Of a stretch of 29,989 nucleotides of DNA, positions 22,299 through 29,149 are shown piece after piece. The notes under the pieces are model-generated. The model was not told the origin of the DNA. It did not search any database and saw only the letters and a list, made by a program, of their open reading frames with translations. This DNA comes from JAVBMC01 sp031552845 (lineage in GTDB: Bacteria; Verrucomicrobiota; Kiritimatiellia; RFP12; DVOR01): positions 1-29,989 of the forward strand of contig JAVBMC010000022.1 of the NCBI GenBank assembly GCA_031552845.1. Reading direction: 5' to 3'. The position numbers and the translations under genes were made by a program. Each line of letters begins with the position of its first letter. Position 1 is the first letter of the stretch.

Positions 22299-22437
22299 AT
22301 CCTGTTATCGCATAACGAGTTATAAGACTGCCGTACGTCGCCCTATTCTTCGGGCTTGGATTTAATAACGTAGTGGCAATCTGACGGTTTGTCCATGCTC
22401 AAATAGTTGGAGAATCCAGTGCCTTGACAGTAACGAA
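22299..22437. other. intergenic, host side of attR
   Basis: Contains a CGCCC/GGGC-type minor hairpin near 22339-22355 and the inverted XerD arm copy. No gene was seen. Confidence 0.4.
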
Positions 22438-22510
22438 ACAACCGATACCCGCTTGATTGGCGGAGTATCGGTTGTGTGTTTGTTTACGGTGCTGTTTGTT
22501 GAGCACCGTA
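22438..22510 (-). terminator. two strong hairpins ending the minus-strand gene series
   Basis: First met on the minus strand: TACGGTGCT/AGCACCGTA (22485-22493 and 22502-22510), 9-bp stem, 8-nt loop. Then ACAACCGATAC/GTATCGGTTGT (22438-22448 and 22465-22475), extended by CCGC/GCGG to about 15 bp and followed on the minus strand by a modestly T-rich run. They lie 27 bp after the nucleotidyltransferase stop. Confidence 0.75.
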
Positions 22511-22536
22511 CTGTTTGTGTTGTGGCTGTTAGCCGG

Positions 22537-23436
22537 TTAGCCGAGGAGCGGCGAGGGATAGGCGCCGCTGGCGACGAGTTGGGCGATGGATTGGACGACG
22601 CGGGGTTTGTCGTCTTTGTAGGTGACGCCGAACCAGGCGGAGTTGGTGGGGAGCACCGTGACGGTGGCTTGGCCGTCTTTGACCATGTCGTCAACGAGGA
22701 ACGGGATGTACCATTCGGATTTGGGGTTGTCGATGTTGTTGTGGAGCCATTGGGGGAAGCGGGTTTGCATGGCGTCGAGGAGTTGGGTGGTGAAGCCCCA
22801 GAGGTTCATGGAGACGCGTTCGTCACCGGTGAGGGGGATGGGGTTGGCGGGGTCTTCGAGGTTGTAGATGCCCTGCTCTGTGCGTTCGATGCGGGTCATC
22901 TCGACAATGTCTTGGAGGGTGCCCTGCCCGTCTGTCTTGGTGACGCCGCGGGCGACGTGGCCGTGTTCGGAGAGGGTTTGGTCGAGGCGGTAGCCGACCA
23001 TGGCGAAGCGCCCTTTCTCGCCTTTGCGGAGGAAGTCGGCGACGCGTTGGAAGGCGTCGGTGCCGTAGAAGTCGTCGGCATTGATGGCGCTGAATGGGCC
23101 TTTGATGAGGTCGCGCGCGGCGCGGATGGCGTGGGCGGTGCCGAAGGGTTTGGTGCGGTCGGCGGGGCAGACGTAGGGGGGCGGGAGGTCGGCGCTGTCT
23201 TGGAATGCGAATTGGATGTTCGCCCTGCCCTTGTATTTGCTGGCGACGTTGTCGCGGAAGATTTGTTCGAAGTCTTTGCGGATGACGAAGATGATGTTGG
23301 TGAAGCCGGCTTGGAGGGCGTCGTAGACGGAGTAGTCCATGAGGGTTTCGCCGTTGGGGCCGATGGGTTCGATTTGTTTGAGTCCGCCGAAGCGGCTGCC
23401 CATGCCTGCGGCGAGTACGACGAGTGTGAGGTCCAT
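22537..23436 (-). CDS. sugar-phosphate nucleotidyltransferase (NTP transferase family)
   Basis: 299 residues. The N-terminal LAAGMGSRFGGLKQ (residues 8-21) is the nucleotide-binding signature of the GT-A-fold nucleotidyltransferases that make NDP-sugars from NTP and sugar-1-phosphate. NADDFYG is the metal-binding/active-site stretch, and WFGVTYKDDK lies near the C-terminus. Family members resemble UTP-glucose-1-phosphate uridylyltransferase and the transferases paired with choline-kinase-like enzymes. The actual sugar and nucleotide cannot be read from sequence, so no symbol is given. There is no clear Shine-Dalgarno site before the ATG. It is last in the minus-strand series, 65 bp after the ZIP gene. 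Confidence 0.88.
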   Translation of the reverse strand: MDLTLVVLAAGMGSRFGGLKQIEPIGPNGETLMDYSVYDALQAGFTNIIFVIRKDFEQIFRDNVASKYKGRANIQFAFQDSADLPPPYVCPADRTKPFGTAHAIRAARDLIKGPFSAINADDFYGTDAFQRVADFLRKGEKGRFAMVGYRLDQTLSEHGHVARGVTKTDGQGTLQDIVEMTRIERTEQGIYNLEDPANPIPLTGDERVSMNLWGFTTQLLDAMQTRFPQWLHNNIDNPKSEWYIPFLVDDMVKDGQATVTVLPTNSAWFGVTYKDDKPRVVQSIAQLVASGAYPSPLLG

Positions 23437-23501
23437 AGTGTTGTTTGCTTTCGTAGTTGTGTGGGGGTTGGGCGCCCTGCCCTTGCCCGGTTGTTGTTAA
23501 G

Positions 23502-24299
23502 TTATGCGAGTGCGATGTCGAGGACCATCATGAGGGCGAAGCCGCCCATGGCACCGACGGTGGCGTAGTCGTTGTTGCCGGGGTCTTGTGATGTGGGGAT
23601 GAGTTCTTCGACGACGACGTAGATCATGGCGCCTGCTGCGAATGCGAGCGTGTATGGGAGGATGCTTTGGATCATGATGGCGGCGAAGGCGCCGATGACG
23701 GCGGCGATGGGTTCGACGATGCCGCTGAGTTGGCCGGCGGTGAAGGCGCGCCAGCGGGAGACGCCTTCCCTGCGTAGGGGGATGGAGACGGCGGCGCCTT
23801 CGGGGAAGTTTTGGAGGCCCATGCCGAGTGTGAGTGCGAGCGCACCGCCGATGGTTGCGCCGGTGCCGTCTGCTGCGATGGCGCCGAATGCGACGCCGAC
23901 GGCGAGGCCTTCTGGGATGTTGTGGAGGGTGATGGCGAGGACGAGCAGCACGCTGCGTTTCCAGTGGGTGTGGATGCCTTCGGGGGTGCCGCCGTGGTGG
24001 CCGCTGGGGTGGAGGTGGGGGAGGATGCGGTCGAGCGCCCAGAGGAAGAGTCCGCCGCTGAGGAAGCCGACGAGGGCGGGGAGCCAGGGGATGGCGGAGC
24101 CGGCGTTGCGAGTCATTTCGATGGAGGGGATGAGGAGTGACCAGACGCTGGCAGCGATCATGACGCCGGAGGCGAAGCCGAGCATGCCGTTGAGGATGCG
24201 GAGGTTGATCTGTTTGAAGAAGAGGACGAGTCCTGCGCCGGCGGCGGTCCATGCCCAGGTGAAGAGTCCGCCGACGAGGGCCATTTGAACGGGTGTCAT
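23502..24299 (-). CDS. ZIP family metal transporter (ZupT-like)
   Basis: 265 residues, about eight membrane spans. The metal-site motifs are HNIPEG (residues 126-131) and QNFPEG (163-168) in the two central helices. A His-rich cytoplasmic loop, HLHPSGHHGG, lies at about 95-104. Known role: import of Zn2+ and other divalent metals across the inner membrane into the cytoplasm. Its start ATG overlaps the rarA stop (ATGA, 24296-24299), so translation is coupled. Metal specificity is not determinable here. Confidence 0.93.
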   Translation of the reverse strand: MTPVQMALVGGLFTWAWTAAGAGLVLFFKQINLRILNGMLGFASGVMIAASVWSLLIPSIEMTRNAGSAIPWLPALVGFLSGGLFLWALDRILPHLHPSGHHGGTPEGIHTHWKRSVLLVLAITLHNIPEGLAVGVAFGAIAADGTGATIGGALALTLGMGLQNFPEGAAVSIPLRREGVSRWRAFTAGQLSGIVEPIAAVIGAFAAIMIQSILPYTLAFAAGAMIYVVVEELIPTSQDPGNNDYATVGAMGGFALMMVLDIALA

Positions 24300-25630
24300 G
24301 TGGTGGGGCCTTTGGTGGGGTTCTTTTGTTGTTGGAGGAGGTCCATGCGTTTGGCGATGGTGTCTTCGTAGCCGGCGGGTTTGGGGCGGTAGTAGTGTTT
24401 GGTGGTGGGGGCGTATTGTTGGGCGATGGCGGTGTTGGGGTAGTCGTGGGGGTAGAGGTAGGCTGGTTTGGGGGCTTTGTCTTGGGCTTTGACGGGGCGG
24501 TTTTTGAGGTGTTCGGGGATGGGGGCGGCGCGGTTGTTGCGGATGTCGTCGGCGGCTTCTTCGACGGCGAGGTAGCTGGCGTTGCTTTTGGGGGCTGTGG
24601 CGAGGTAGGTGGTGGCTTGTGCGAGGGTGATGCGGGCTTCGGGCATGCCGATGTATTCGACGGCTTGCATGGCGGCGACGGCGATGGTGAGGCCGCGGGG
24701 GTCGGCGTTGCCGATGTCTTCGGAGGCGGAGATGATGAGGCGGCGGGCGATGAAGCGGGGGTCTTCGCCGCCTTCGAGCATGCGGGCGAGCCAGTAGATG
24801 GCGGCGTGGGGGTCGGAGCCGCGGATGGATTTGATGTAGGCGGAGATGGTGTCGTAGTGGCCTTCTTCGTCTTTGTCGTAGGCGACCATGCGGCGTTGGA
24901 CGCAGTCTTCCATGGCGGCGAGTGTGACGGTTTGGCCTTCGGGGGTGGAGAGGACGGCGACTTCGAGGGCGGTGAGTGCGCGGCGGGCGTCGCCTTCGGA
25001 GATGTCGGCGAGGAAGCGGAGGGCTTCGGGGGTGACGTAGGGCTTGCGGAGTGCGAGGCCGTTCTCGGCGTCGTTGAGGGCGCGGTGGAGGAGTTGTTCG
25101 ACGGCGTCGATGGTGAGGGGTTTGAGTTCGAAGACGAGGGAGCGGGACGTGAGGGGGGTGTTGATGAATATCTGGGGGTGGTGGGTGGTGGCGCCGATGA
25201 GGGTGACGGTGCCGTCTTCGACGTAGGGGAGCAGGACGTCTTGCTGGGCTTTGTTGAAGCGGTGGATCTCGTCGATGAAGAGGATGGTGCCGGCGATGTG
25301 GCGCATTTGTTTGGCGGCTTCGCAGGTGGCGCGGATGGTGGCGACGTTGCTGAGCACGCCGCTGCAGCGTTCGAAGCGGCGGCGGGTGGTGCGGGCGATG
25401 ACTTCGGCGAGGGTTGTTTTGCCGCAGCCGGGGGGTCCGTAGAGGATGAGGTTGGTGAAGCGGTCGGCTTCGATGAGGCGGGTGAGGAGTTTGCCGGGGC
25501 CGAGGATGTGGTCTTGTCCGGCGATGTCGGCGAGGGTGCGCGGGCGCATGCGGGCGGGGAGCGGCGGCGTGCTGTTGGCGGCGGGCTCGGTGTCGGAGTC
25601 TGGGGCGTTATCGAAGAGGTCGGAGGACAT
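24296..25630 (-). CDS. rarA: replication-associated recombination protein A (AAA+ ATPase)
   Basis: 444 residues. RarA/MgsA acts at stalled replication forks and is related to clamp-loader subunits and RuvB. Motifs: RPRTLADIAGQDHILG (29-44, the family N-terminal signature), Walker A GPPGCGKT (65-72) and Walker B LFIDEIHRFNKAQQD (117-131, DE at 120-121). The C-terminal helical domain contains DPHAAIYWLARMLEGGEDPRFIARRL-type conserved sequence. Length is normal. It has no obvious Shine-Dalgarno site, and its upstream gap contains the heptamer inverted repeat. The ATGA overlap links it to the ZIP gene. Confidence 0.96.
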   Translation of the reverse strand: MSSDLFDNAPDSDTEPAANSTPPLPARMRPRTLADIAGQDHILGPGKLLTRLIEADRFTNLILYGPPGCGKTTLAEVIARTTRRRFERCSGVLSNVATIRATCEAAKQMRHIAGTILFIDEIHRFNKAQQDVLLPYVEDGTVTLIGATTHHPQIFINTPLTSRSLVFELKPLTIDAVEQLLHRALNDAENGLALRKPYVTPEALRFLADISEGDARRALTALEVAVLSTPEGQTVTLAAMEDCVQRRMVAYDKDEEGHYDTISAYIKSIRGSDPHAAIYWLARMLEGGEDPRFIARRLIISASEDIGNADPRGLTIAVAAMQAVEYIGMPEARITLAQATTYLATAPKSNASYLAVEEAADDIRNNRAAPIPEHLKNRPVKAQDKAPKPAYLYPHDYPNTAIAQQYAPTTKHYYRPKPAGYEDTIAKRMDLLQQQKNPTKGPTT

Positions 25631-25641
25631 GGGAGAGGTAG

Positions 25642-25747
25642 ATGTAATAAGTAATAGGTAATAAGTAATAAGTGGGGGCTGACGCGCGAGGGAGGATTAA
25701 GTGGTGGTCAGGTAACTTCTTACCTATTACTTCTTACTTATTACTTG
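25642..25747. repeat. inverted repeat of GTAATAA-like heptamers
   Basis: The left arm (about 25644-25673) is four GTAATAA/GTAATAG-type heptamers. The right arm (about 25716-25746) is the inverse. Aligned by hand over 30 bp, the arms match at 25 positions, forming a very long AT-rich stem around a GC-rich 40-nt loop. It fills the gap between the VanZ-like gene and rarA; the right arm overlaps the VanZ-like 3' end. Confidence 0.8.
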
Positions 25748-26204
25748 TCTTACTGCGGTGTTTCATGCGCGGGGTGATGGGGTAGTCGTATTCGACTTGG
25801 TTGAGGAGGGGTTCGGGGGCGTAGTGGCGCCAGATGCGGTAGGCGATGCCGAAGGTGATGGCGCCGGCGGTGCTGGCGGCTACGTCGAGCCAGTCGAATG
25901 GCGGGCGCCAGGTGATGGCTTGGAGGGTTTCGAGGATGAGGCTGAGGAGGCTGACGCCGAGGACGATGCGCAGGGTGCAGCCGAGGGTGGTGCGGTGGAT
26001 GGGGTGCGCAAGGCGGTTGATGAGGATGGCGAGGATGAGGTAGGCGATGTAGTGCCCTGCTTTGTCGGCATGGGTATAGGTGCCGAGGCCGATGCCCATC
26101 TGGAATTTGTGCATGGTGGACACGGGCAGGAATGTCAGCACGAGGAGTGTGACGAGGAAGGCGGCGAGGAGGAGCTTTCGCCAGATGGCATTCGGGTTGA
26201 ACAT
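25734..26204 (-). CDS. VanZ-like membrane protein
   Basis: 156 residues, four hydrophobic segments. Family motifs are DKAGH (residues 47-51) followed by YIAYLILAI, and FDWLDVAASTAGA (103-115) before the last span. Known family: VanZ-like proteins, some linked to teicoplanin resistance, most of unknown role in envelope biology. A cytoplasmic tail of about 30 residues ends in KHRSKTSNK. It lies 63 bp after the TPR protein gene. The antibiotic role should not be assumed. Confidence 0.88.
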   Translation of the reverse strand: MFNPNAIWRKLLLAAFLVTLLVLTFLPVSTMHKFQMGIGLGTYTHADKAGHYIAYLILAILINRLAHPIHRTTLGCTLRIVLGVSLLSLILETLQAITWRPPFDWLDVAASTAGAITFGIAYRIWRHYAPEPLLNQVEYDYPITPRMKHRSKTSNK

Positions 26205-26267
26205 ACGTACCTTGCTAAGGGGTGTGTAAGCAGTTAACCGAACGCTGATGCGGCTGGCCGCGCGCGG

Positions 26268-27029
26268 TTACTTGCTTTCGGGCGCGGCGGGGACTGCGGG
26301 CTTGGGGGCCTCGGGAGCTTTTTGGGCGTCTATTTGTTGTGCGGCCGCATCAGCCACGTCGAAGAGTGAAGCGCGGGTTTTGCCGGGCTGGTAGCGCTCG
26401 ATGGTGCCTTTGAGCTGCATGGCGTTGAGTTCCCACGTGGTGCCTTTGTGCTTGGCGGTGAAGGCTTCGAGCATGGAGAGGGCTTGGGCTTTTTCGCCTT
26501 TGATAGCGGTGGTGCGGATGGCGCCGAGGTCGGCCTGCGGGGCGAGGTAGCTGGCGGCGTGTGCCGTGGAGAAGGCGCCGTAGGCGGCGATGGCTTCGTC
26601 GGTGCGGCCGAGGCCTTCGAGGCATTCGGCGGCGCCGAGGATGGCGACGGGTGCGAATTCGTTCTTGGCGTTGTCTTTCTCAAAGGCTTGGTAGCTGGCG
26701 AGGGCGTCTTCGAGGCGGCCTGCGTCGTAGTAGGCCTTGGCGAGTTTGAGCTTGCCGGCGGGGCCGAGTTTGGTGGAGCCGTAGGAGCTGACGAAGGCTT
26801 CGAGTTCGTCAATGCCTTGCGCGGTGGTGAGCTGTGCGCCGGCGGCGGCGGTGCGGCCTTTGAAGTAGTTCATGCCGGCGTAGACGCCTGCTGCGAGGAG
26901 CACGACTACGGCGCATTGCATCAGCGTCGCGGGGCCTTTAGCCTGCCACCAATCCCAGACGGGCAGGAGCTCCTCGGGGAGGTATTCGGGAATGTTGTTC
27001 GACGGCGACTTCTTAGCTCCACTACTCAT
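26268..27029 (-). CDS. membrane-anchored tetratricopeptide protein (YfgM/BamD-like architecture)
   Basis: 253 residues. A short cytoplasmic N-terminus (with EYLPEELLPVWDWWQ) is followed by one span at about 35-55 (LMQCAVVVLLAAGVYAGM). TPR-like repeats continue to about residue 215 (LAKAYYDAGRLEDALASYQAF, GAAECLEGLGRTDEAIAAYGAF), then a Pro/Ala-rich tail. This is the layout of YfgM-type proteins, periplasmic TPR factors at the SecYEG translocon. The match is by architecture only; another TPR scaffold is possible. It is first in the minus-strand series and has a good promoter. Confidence 0.75.
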   Translation of the reverse strand: MSSGAKKSPSNNIPEYLPEELLPVWDWWQAKGPATLMQCAVVVLLAAGVYAGMNYFKGRTAAAGAQLTTAQGIDELEAFVSSYGSTKLGPAGKLKLAKAYYDAGRLEDALASYQAFEKDNAKNEFAPVAILGAAECLEGLGRTDEAIAAYGAFSTAHAASYLAPQADLGAIRTTAIKGEKAQALSMLEAFTAKHKGTTWELNAMQLKGTIERYQPGKTRASLFDVADAAAQQIDAQKAPEAPKPAVPAAPESK

Positions 27030-27081
27030 GTGACGACTCTCAGATTAAAACGTGTGATTTAACAGCAAAAAACCTGTGCGC

Positions 27082-27110
27082 ATTATCCCCCATAATCCTT
27101 CAAAAATCAA
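27082..27110 (-). promoter_or_regulatory. sigma70-type promoter of the TPR-gene series
   Basis: On the minus strand, TTGATT (27105-27110), a 17-bp spacer and GATAAT (27082-27087), about 50 bp before the ATG. Repeat array 2 begins 28 bp upstream of the -35. Confidence 0.7.
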
Positions 27111-27137
27111 GCTCAAACCCCCGCTCCCGCACAAAAT

Positions 27138-27320
27138 GAAGTGTTTGCACGTAGGCCCCATAGGTTGGTGGCAGTAGTACCCGCAGGTCAGCGGCAGTAC
27201 TGCCCGCGGGTTGGCGGGGGAACGGCCGCAAGAGTGTTGGGCGTTCTGCCCCAAGGGTCGTGGGCAGGCTGTCTCGGAAGTGTTGGCAAGGCTGCCCACG
27301 GGTTGCGGAAACTCTACGCG
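27138..27320. repeat. tandem array of seven or eight 22-24-bp palindromic units (array 2)
   Basis: Units start at 27138, 27161, 27185, 27208, 27230, 27253, 27277 and, partial, 27300. Each has a core like GGCAG..CTGCC; the best palindrome is GGCAGTACTGCC at 27193-27204. Variants include GGGCGTTCTGCCC and GGCAAGGCTGCC. Units are diverged (imperfect), unlike a recent expansion. The period and one-palindrome-per-unit design match array 1, but the arms differ. The array lies between the terminator of the HU-like gene (copy 2) and the promoter of the TPR gene. Confidence 0.82.
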
Positions 27321-27325
27321 CAAGC

Positions 27326-27356
27326 AAAAAAAGAGGCGCCCGTTTGCACGGACGCC
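27326..27356 (-). terminator. Rho-independent terminator of the second HU-like gene
   Basis: On the minus strand, GGCGTCCG pairs with CGGGCGCC (27349-27356 and 27335-27342; one G-U pair) across a 6-nt loop. The stem is followed by TCT and seven T in all (A-run 27326-27332 on the plus strand). It starts 32 bp after the gene's stop. Confidence 0.92.
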
Positions 27357-27388
27357 CATTTAAGTGCGATAGCTCGTATTGTTGCGTA

Positions 27389-28129
27389 TCAGAGGATTGT
27401 CACAGCTTCAGCCAACCGCGCAGCACGCAAGATTTTTGTCTTGGGGAAACGCTTGCGGATTTCGACGTAGTAGGCTTCGCCCTCTTGCACGCCATCCGGC
27501 GTTTGGAAATCAAGCTCTGTGTTCTTGTTGTGCGAGAAGTGCGTCACCTTCACCACGCCAACGCCCTCCCCGGCATTGACCGGCACAAGGTACAACCCTT
27601 CGTCGCCCATCAACGGGTGGAACTTGAGCCCGTCGCCGAAGAGCTTGGCAATCCCGCCGCGCGTAAGCACCGTATTGCGCTCCTGCCCGGAGATATCCTC
27701 CAAGACCATCGGAATCGGCAGCTTCGGACCGCGACGCTTGGTCGTGTAAGGCACCTGCCCCAGAATCTTCCGCAATGCTGGCTGCATCACGATGTTGATC
27801 CTGAACTCCGGCGCCTTACCCTCCAGCGGCAGACCATTCGCATCAAACACGCCCCGTACGCCCAAATGCAGATAGAGCAGATTACCGAAGGGCAGATCAT
27901 GCCCCATCAGGATAAGCTCCTCCGCAGTCTTGTTATACGCGACCAGAAAAGCCTCCGCCTGTGCATCCGACAAGCCCGACTTTTCAACGATATTCTTGAT
28001 CAGCTGCTTCTTGCTGACCGTTCCCTTCGACAGGACAGCCCCAATAAGGTTGCCAGCGCTCTTGTGCGGCTCCATAGTCGCCAAAGACAACACAAGATTA
28101 ACTTCTGAACGCGGTGTTTTATCCGCCAT
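27389..28129 (-). CDS. HU-like DNA-binding protein with C-terminal DUF4469-type domain (copy 2)
   Basis: 246 residues. The N-terminal HU/IHF-like region has TVSKKQLIKNIVEKSGLSDAQ then AEAFLVAYNKTAEELILMGHDLPFGNLLYLHLGVRGVFDANG, closely parallel to copy 1. The middle is LPIPMVLEDISGQERNTVLTRGG. The Ig-like C-terminal part ends EAYYVEIRKRFPKTKILRAARLAEAV, matching the end of copy 1 (RRRFPRSEHIRVARLE). The likely role is DNA binding or nucleoid structuring; the function of the C-terminal domain is unknown. It has its own promoter, a leader of about 117 nt and a strong terminator, and array 2 follows immediately downstream. Family assignment is by recognition, not a search. Confidence 0.8.
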   Translation of the reverse strand: MADKTPRSEVNLVLSLATMEPHKSAGNLIGAVLSKGTVSKKQLIKNIVEKSGLSDAQAEAFLVAYNKTAEELILMGHDLPFGNLLYLHLGVRGVFDANGLPLEGKAPEFRINIVMQPALRKILGQVPYTTKRRGPKLPIPMVLEDISGQERNTVLTRGGIAKLFGDGLKFHPLMGDEGLYLVPVNAGEGVGVVKVTHFSHNKNTELDFQTPDGVQEGEAYYVEIRKRFPKTKILRAARLAEAVTIL

Positions 28130-28281
28130 AGTGTACCTGCTTTCATTTATGCTGCAGAGTACCTATGGGTTCCCTGCAGCGTTTGTTTATGCACCTCTGC
28201 GTGCTAGACTCACACTGGGACAGGGAACTCAATTGTCCCCATAGTGCCGCCAATTATACTGTGCCTGTCTGATCAACACAA
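28130..28281 (-). promoter_or_regulatory. promoter and structured leader of the second HU-like gene
   Basis: On the minus strand, TTGTGT (28276-28281), a 17-bp spacer and TATAAT (28253-28258), giving a leader of about 117 nt before the ATG at 28129. The leader holds a GGGACA/TGTCCC inverted repeat (about 28217-28239) and two CTGCAG copies near 28152 and 28174, so it may fold. Leader control is inferred. Confidence 0.6.
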
Positions 28282-28350
28282 GCACAATCGCTTCCAGCAC
28301 ATACAAAACATTACCCGCACCATCCCCCTGCCCCCTCCCCGCCTCCATTC

Positions 28351-28379
28351 TTGACTTGCCCGCCCCGCTATGCTATAGT
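28351..28379 (+). promoter_or_regulatory. extended -10 promoter of the LolA-like gene
   Basis: TTGACT (28351-28356), a 17-bp spacer and TATAGT (28374-28379) with a TG at 28371-28372. The expected start, about 28386, is only about 3 nt before the ATG. Confidence 0.8.
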
Positions 28380-28388
28380 ACCGCGCAA

Positions 28389-29129
28389 ATGAGGAAACTA
28401 ATCACATACACCCTGCTCGCCCTTGCACTCACCCTGCAAGCGCAAGACACTCAGGACGAACCGCCCCCCACCCCCCGCGAGCTCCTCCAAGCCTCCACCC
28501 GCATGGTCCCGCGCGAAAAACTCACCCTCACCGGTACCCTCACCAAACTCCGCTACCGCGGCAGCATCGACGCCCAATCCAACTTCAAACTTACCCTCAA
28601 TTGGGGCGCCCCCATCCCCGAAGCCGAGTGCCTCCTCTACACCGAAGACGCCAAACAAATCCACCAACGCGCCAGCCTCACCCGCCCCCACGGCCAAGGC
28701 GCCACCATCCGCCTCTACGACGGCACCAATGCCGACCTCCCCCCACCCCGCGACACCGACACCATCTGCGGCACCGACCTCACCTGGCTCGACCTCACCA
28801 TGGACTACCTCTGGTGGACCGACGTACGCGAAATCACCGACCACCCCGACGCCACCTTCCACGGCCGCGACTGCTACGTCCTCGAAGTCAAGCCCCCCCG
28901 CGCCATCAACAACCTCGGCGCCATCCGCCTCTGGGTCGACAAGAAACTGCGCTTCTTCACCAAGGCCGAATACCTCGACCCCACCGGACGCCCCTACCGC
29001 CACATGTGGGTCCAAAAGGTTAAGAAGATGGACGACCGCTGGATGATCAGCGACATGGAAGTTGAAACCCTCAACTCCAACCGCCGCACGCGCCTGCTCG
29101 TCGACGAGCTCACCGCGCACACCCGCTGA
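28389..29129 (+). CDS. outer-membrane lipoprotein-sorting (LolA-like) family protein
   Basis: 246 residues from the ATG at 28389; 11 upstream in-frame codons lie inside the promoter and are rejected. Signal peptide MRKLITYTLLALALTLQA. The mature part is a beta-rich single domain: LTLTGTLTKLRYRGSIDAQSNF near residue 50, LTWLDLTMDYLWW at about 138-150, RDCYVLEVKP at about 168, and DKKLRFFTKAEYLDPTGRPYR at about 190. This is the pattern of the outer membrane lipoprotein-sorting protein family (half-barrel like LolA), so a periplasmic role in lipid or lipoprotein handling is likely. No Shine-Dalgarno site precedes it and the transcript appears leaderless. The next gene starts 20 bp after the stop. 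Confidence 0.82.
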   Translation: MRKLITYTLLALALTLQAQDTQDEPPPTPRELLQASTRMVPREKLTLTGTLTKLRYRGSIDAQSNFKLTLNWGAPIPEAECLLYTEDAKQIHQRASLTRPHGQGATIRLYDGTNADLPPPRDTDTICGTDLTWLDLTMDYLWWTDVREITDHPDATFHGRDCYVLEVKPPRAINNLGAIRLWVDKKLRFFTKAEYLDPTGRPYRHMWVQKVKKMDDRWMISDMEVETLNSNRRTRLLVDELTAHTR

Positions 29130-29149
29130 GCCGCATTTACAACATCCGC

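Noticed and set aside
22453..23568. Plus-strand frame opposite the nucleotidyltransferase
   Set aside because: Antisense shadow; it even crosses the terminator hairpins.
24293..25654. Long plus-strand frame opposite rarA (453 residues)
   Set aside because: Repetitive Gly/Val/Asp/Ala composition typical of an antisense frame in high-GC DNA; rarA motifs on the other strand are unambiguous.
25734..26204. Glycopeptide resistance gene vanZ
   Set aside because: Only the broad VanZ-like family is supported; no vanHAX or regulatory genes are near, so a resistance role is not claimed.
27138..27320. Series of Rho-independent terminators
   Set aside because: Units lack U-tracts and are evenly phased; a proper terminator for the gene already lies at 27326-27356.
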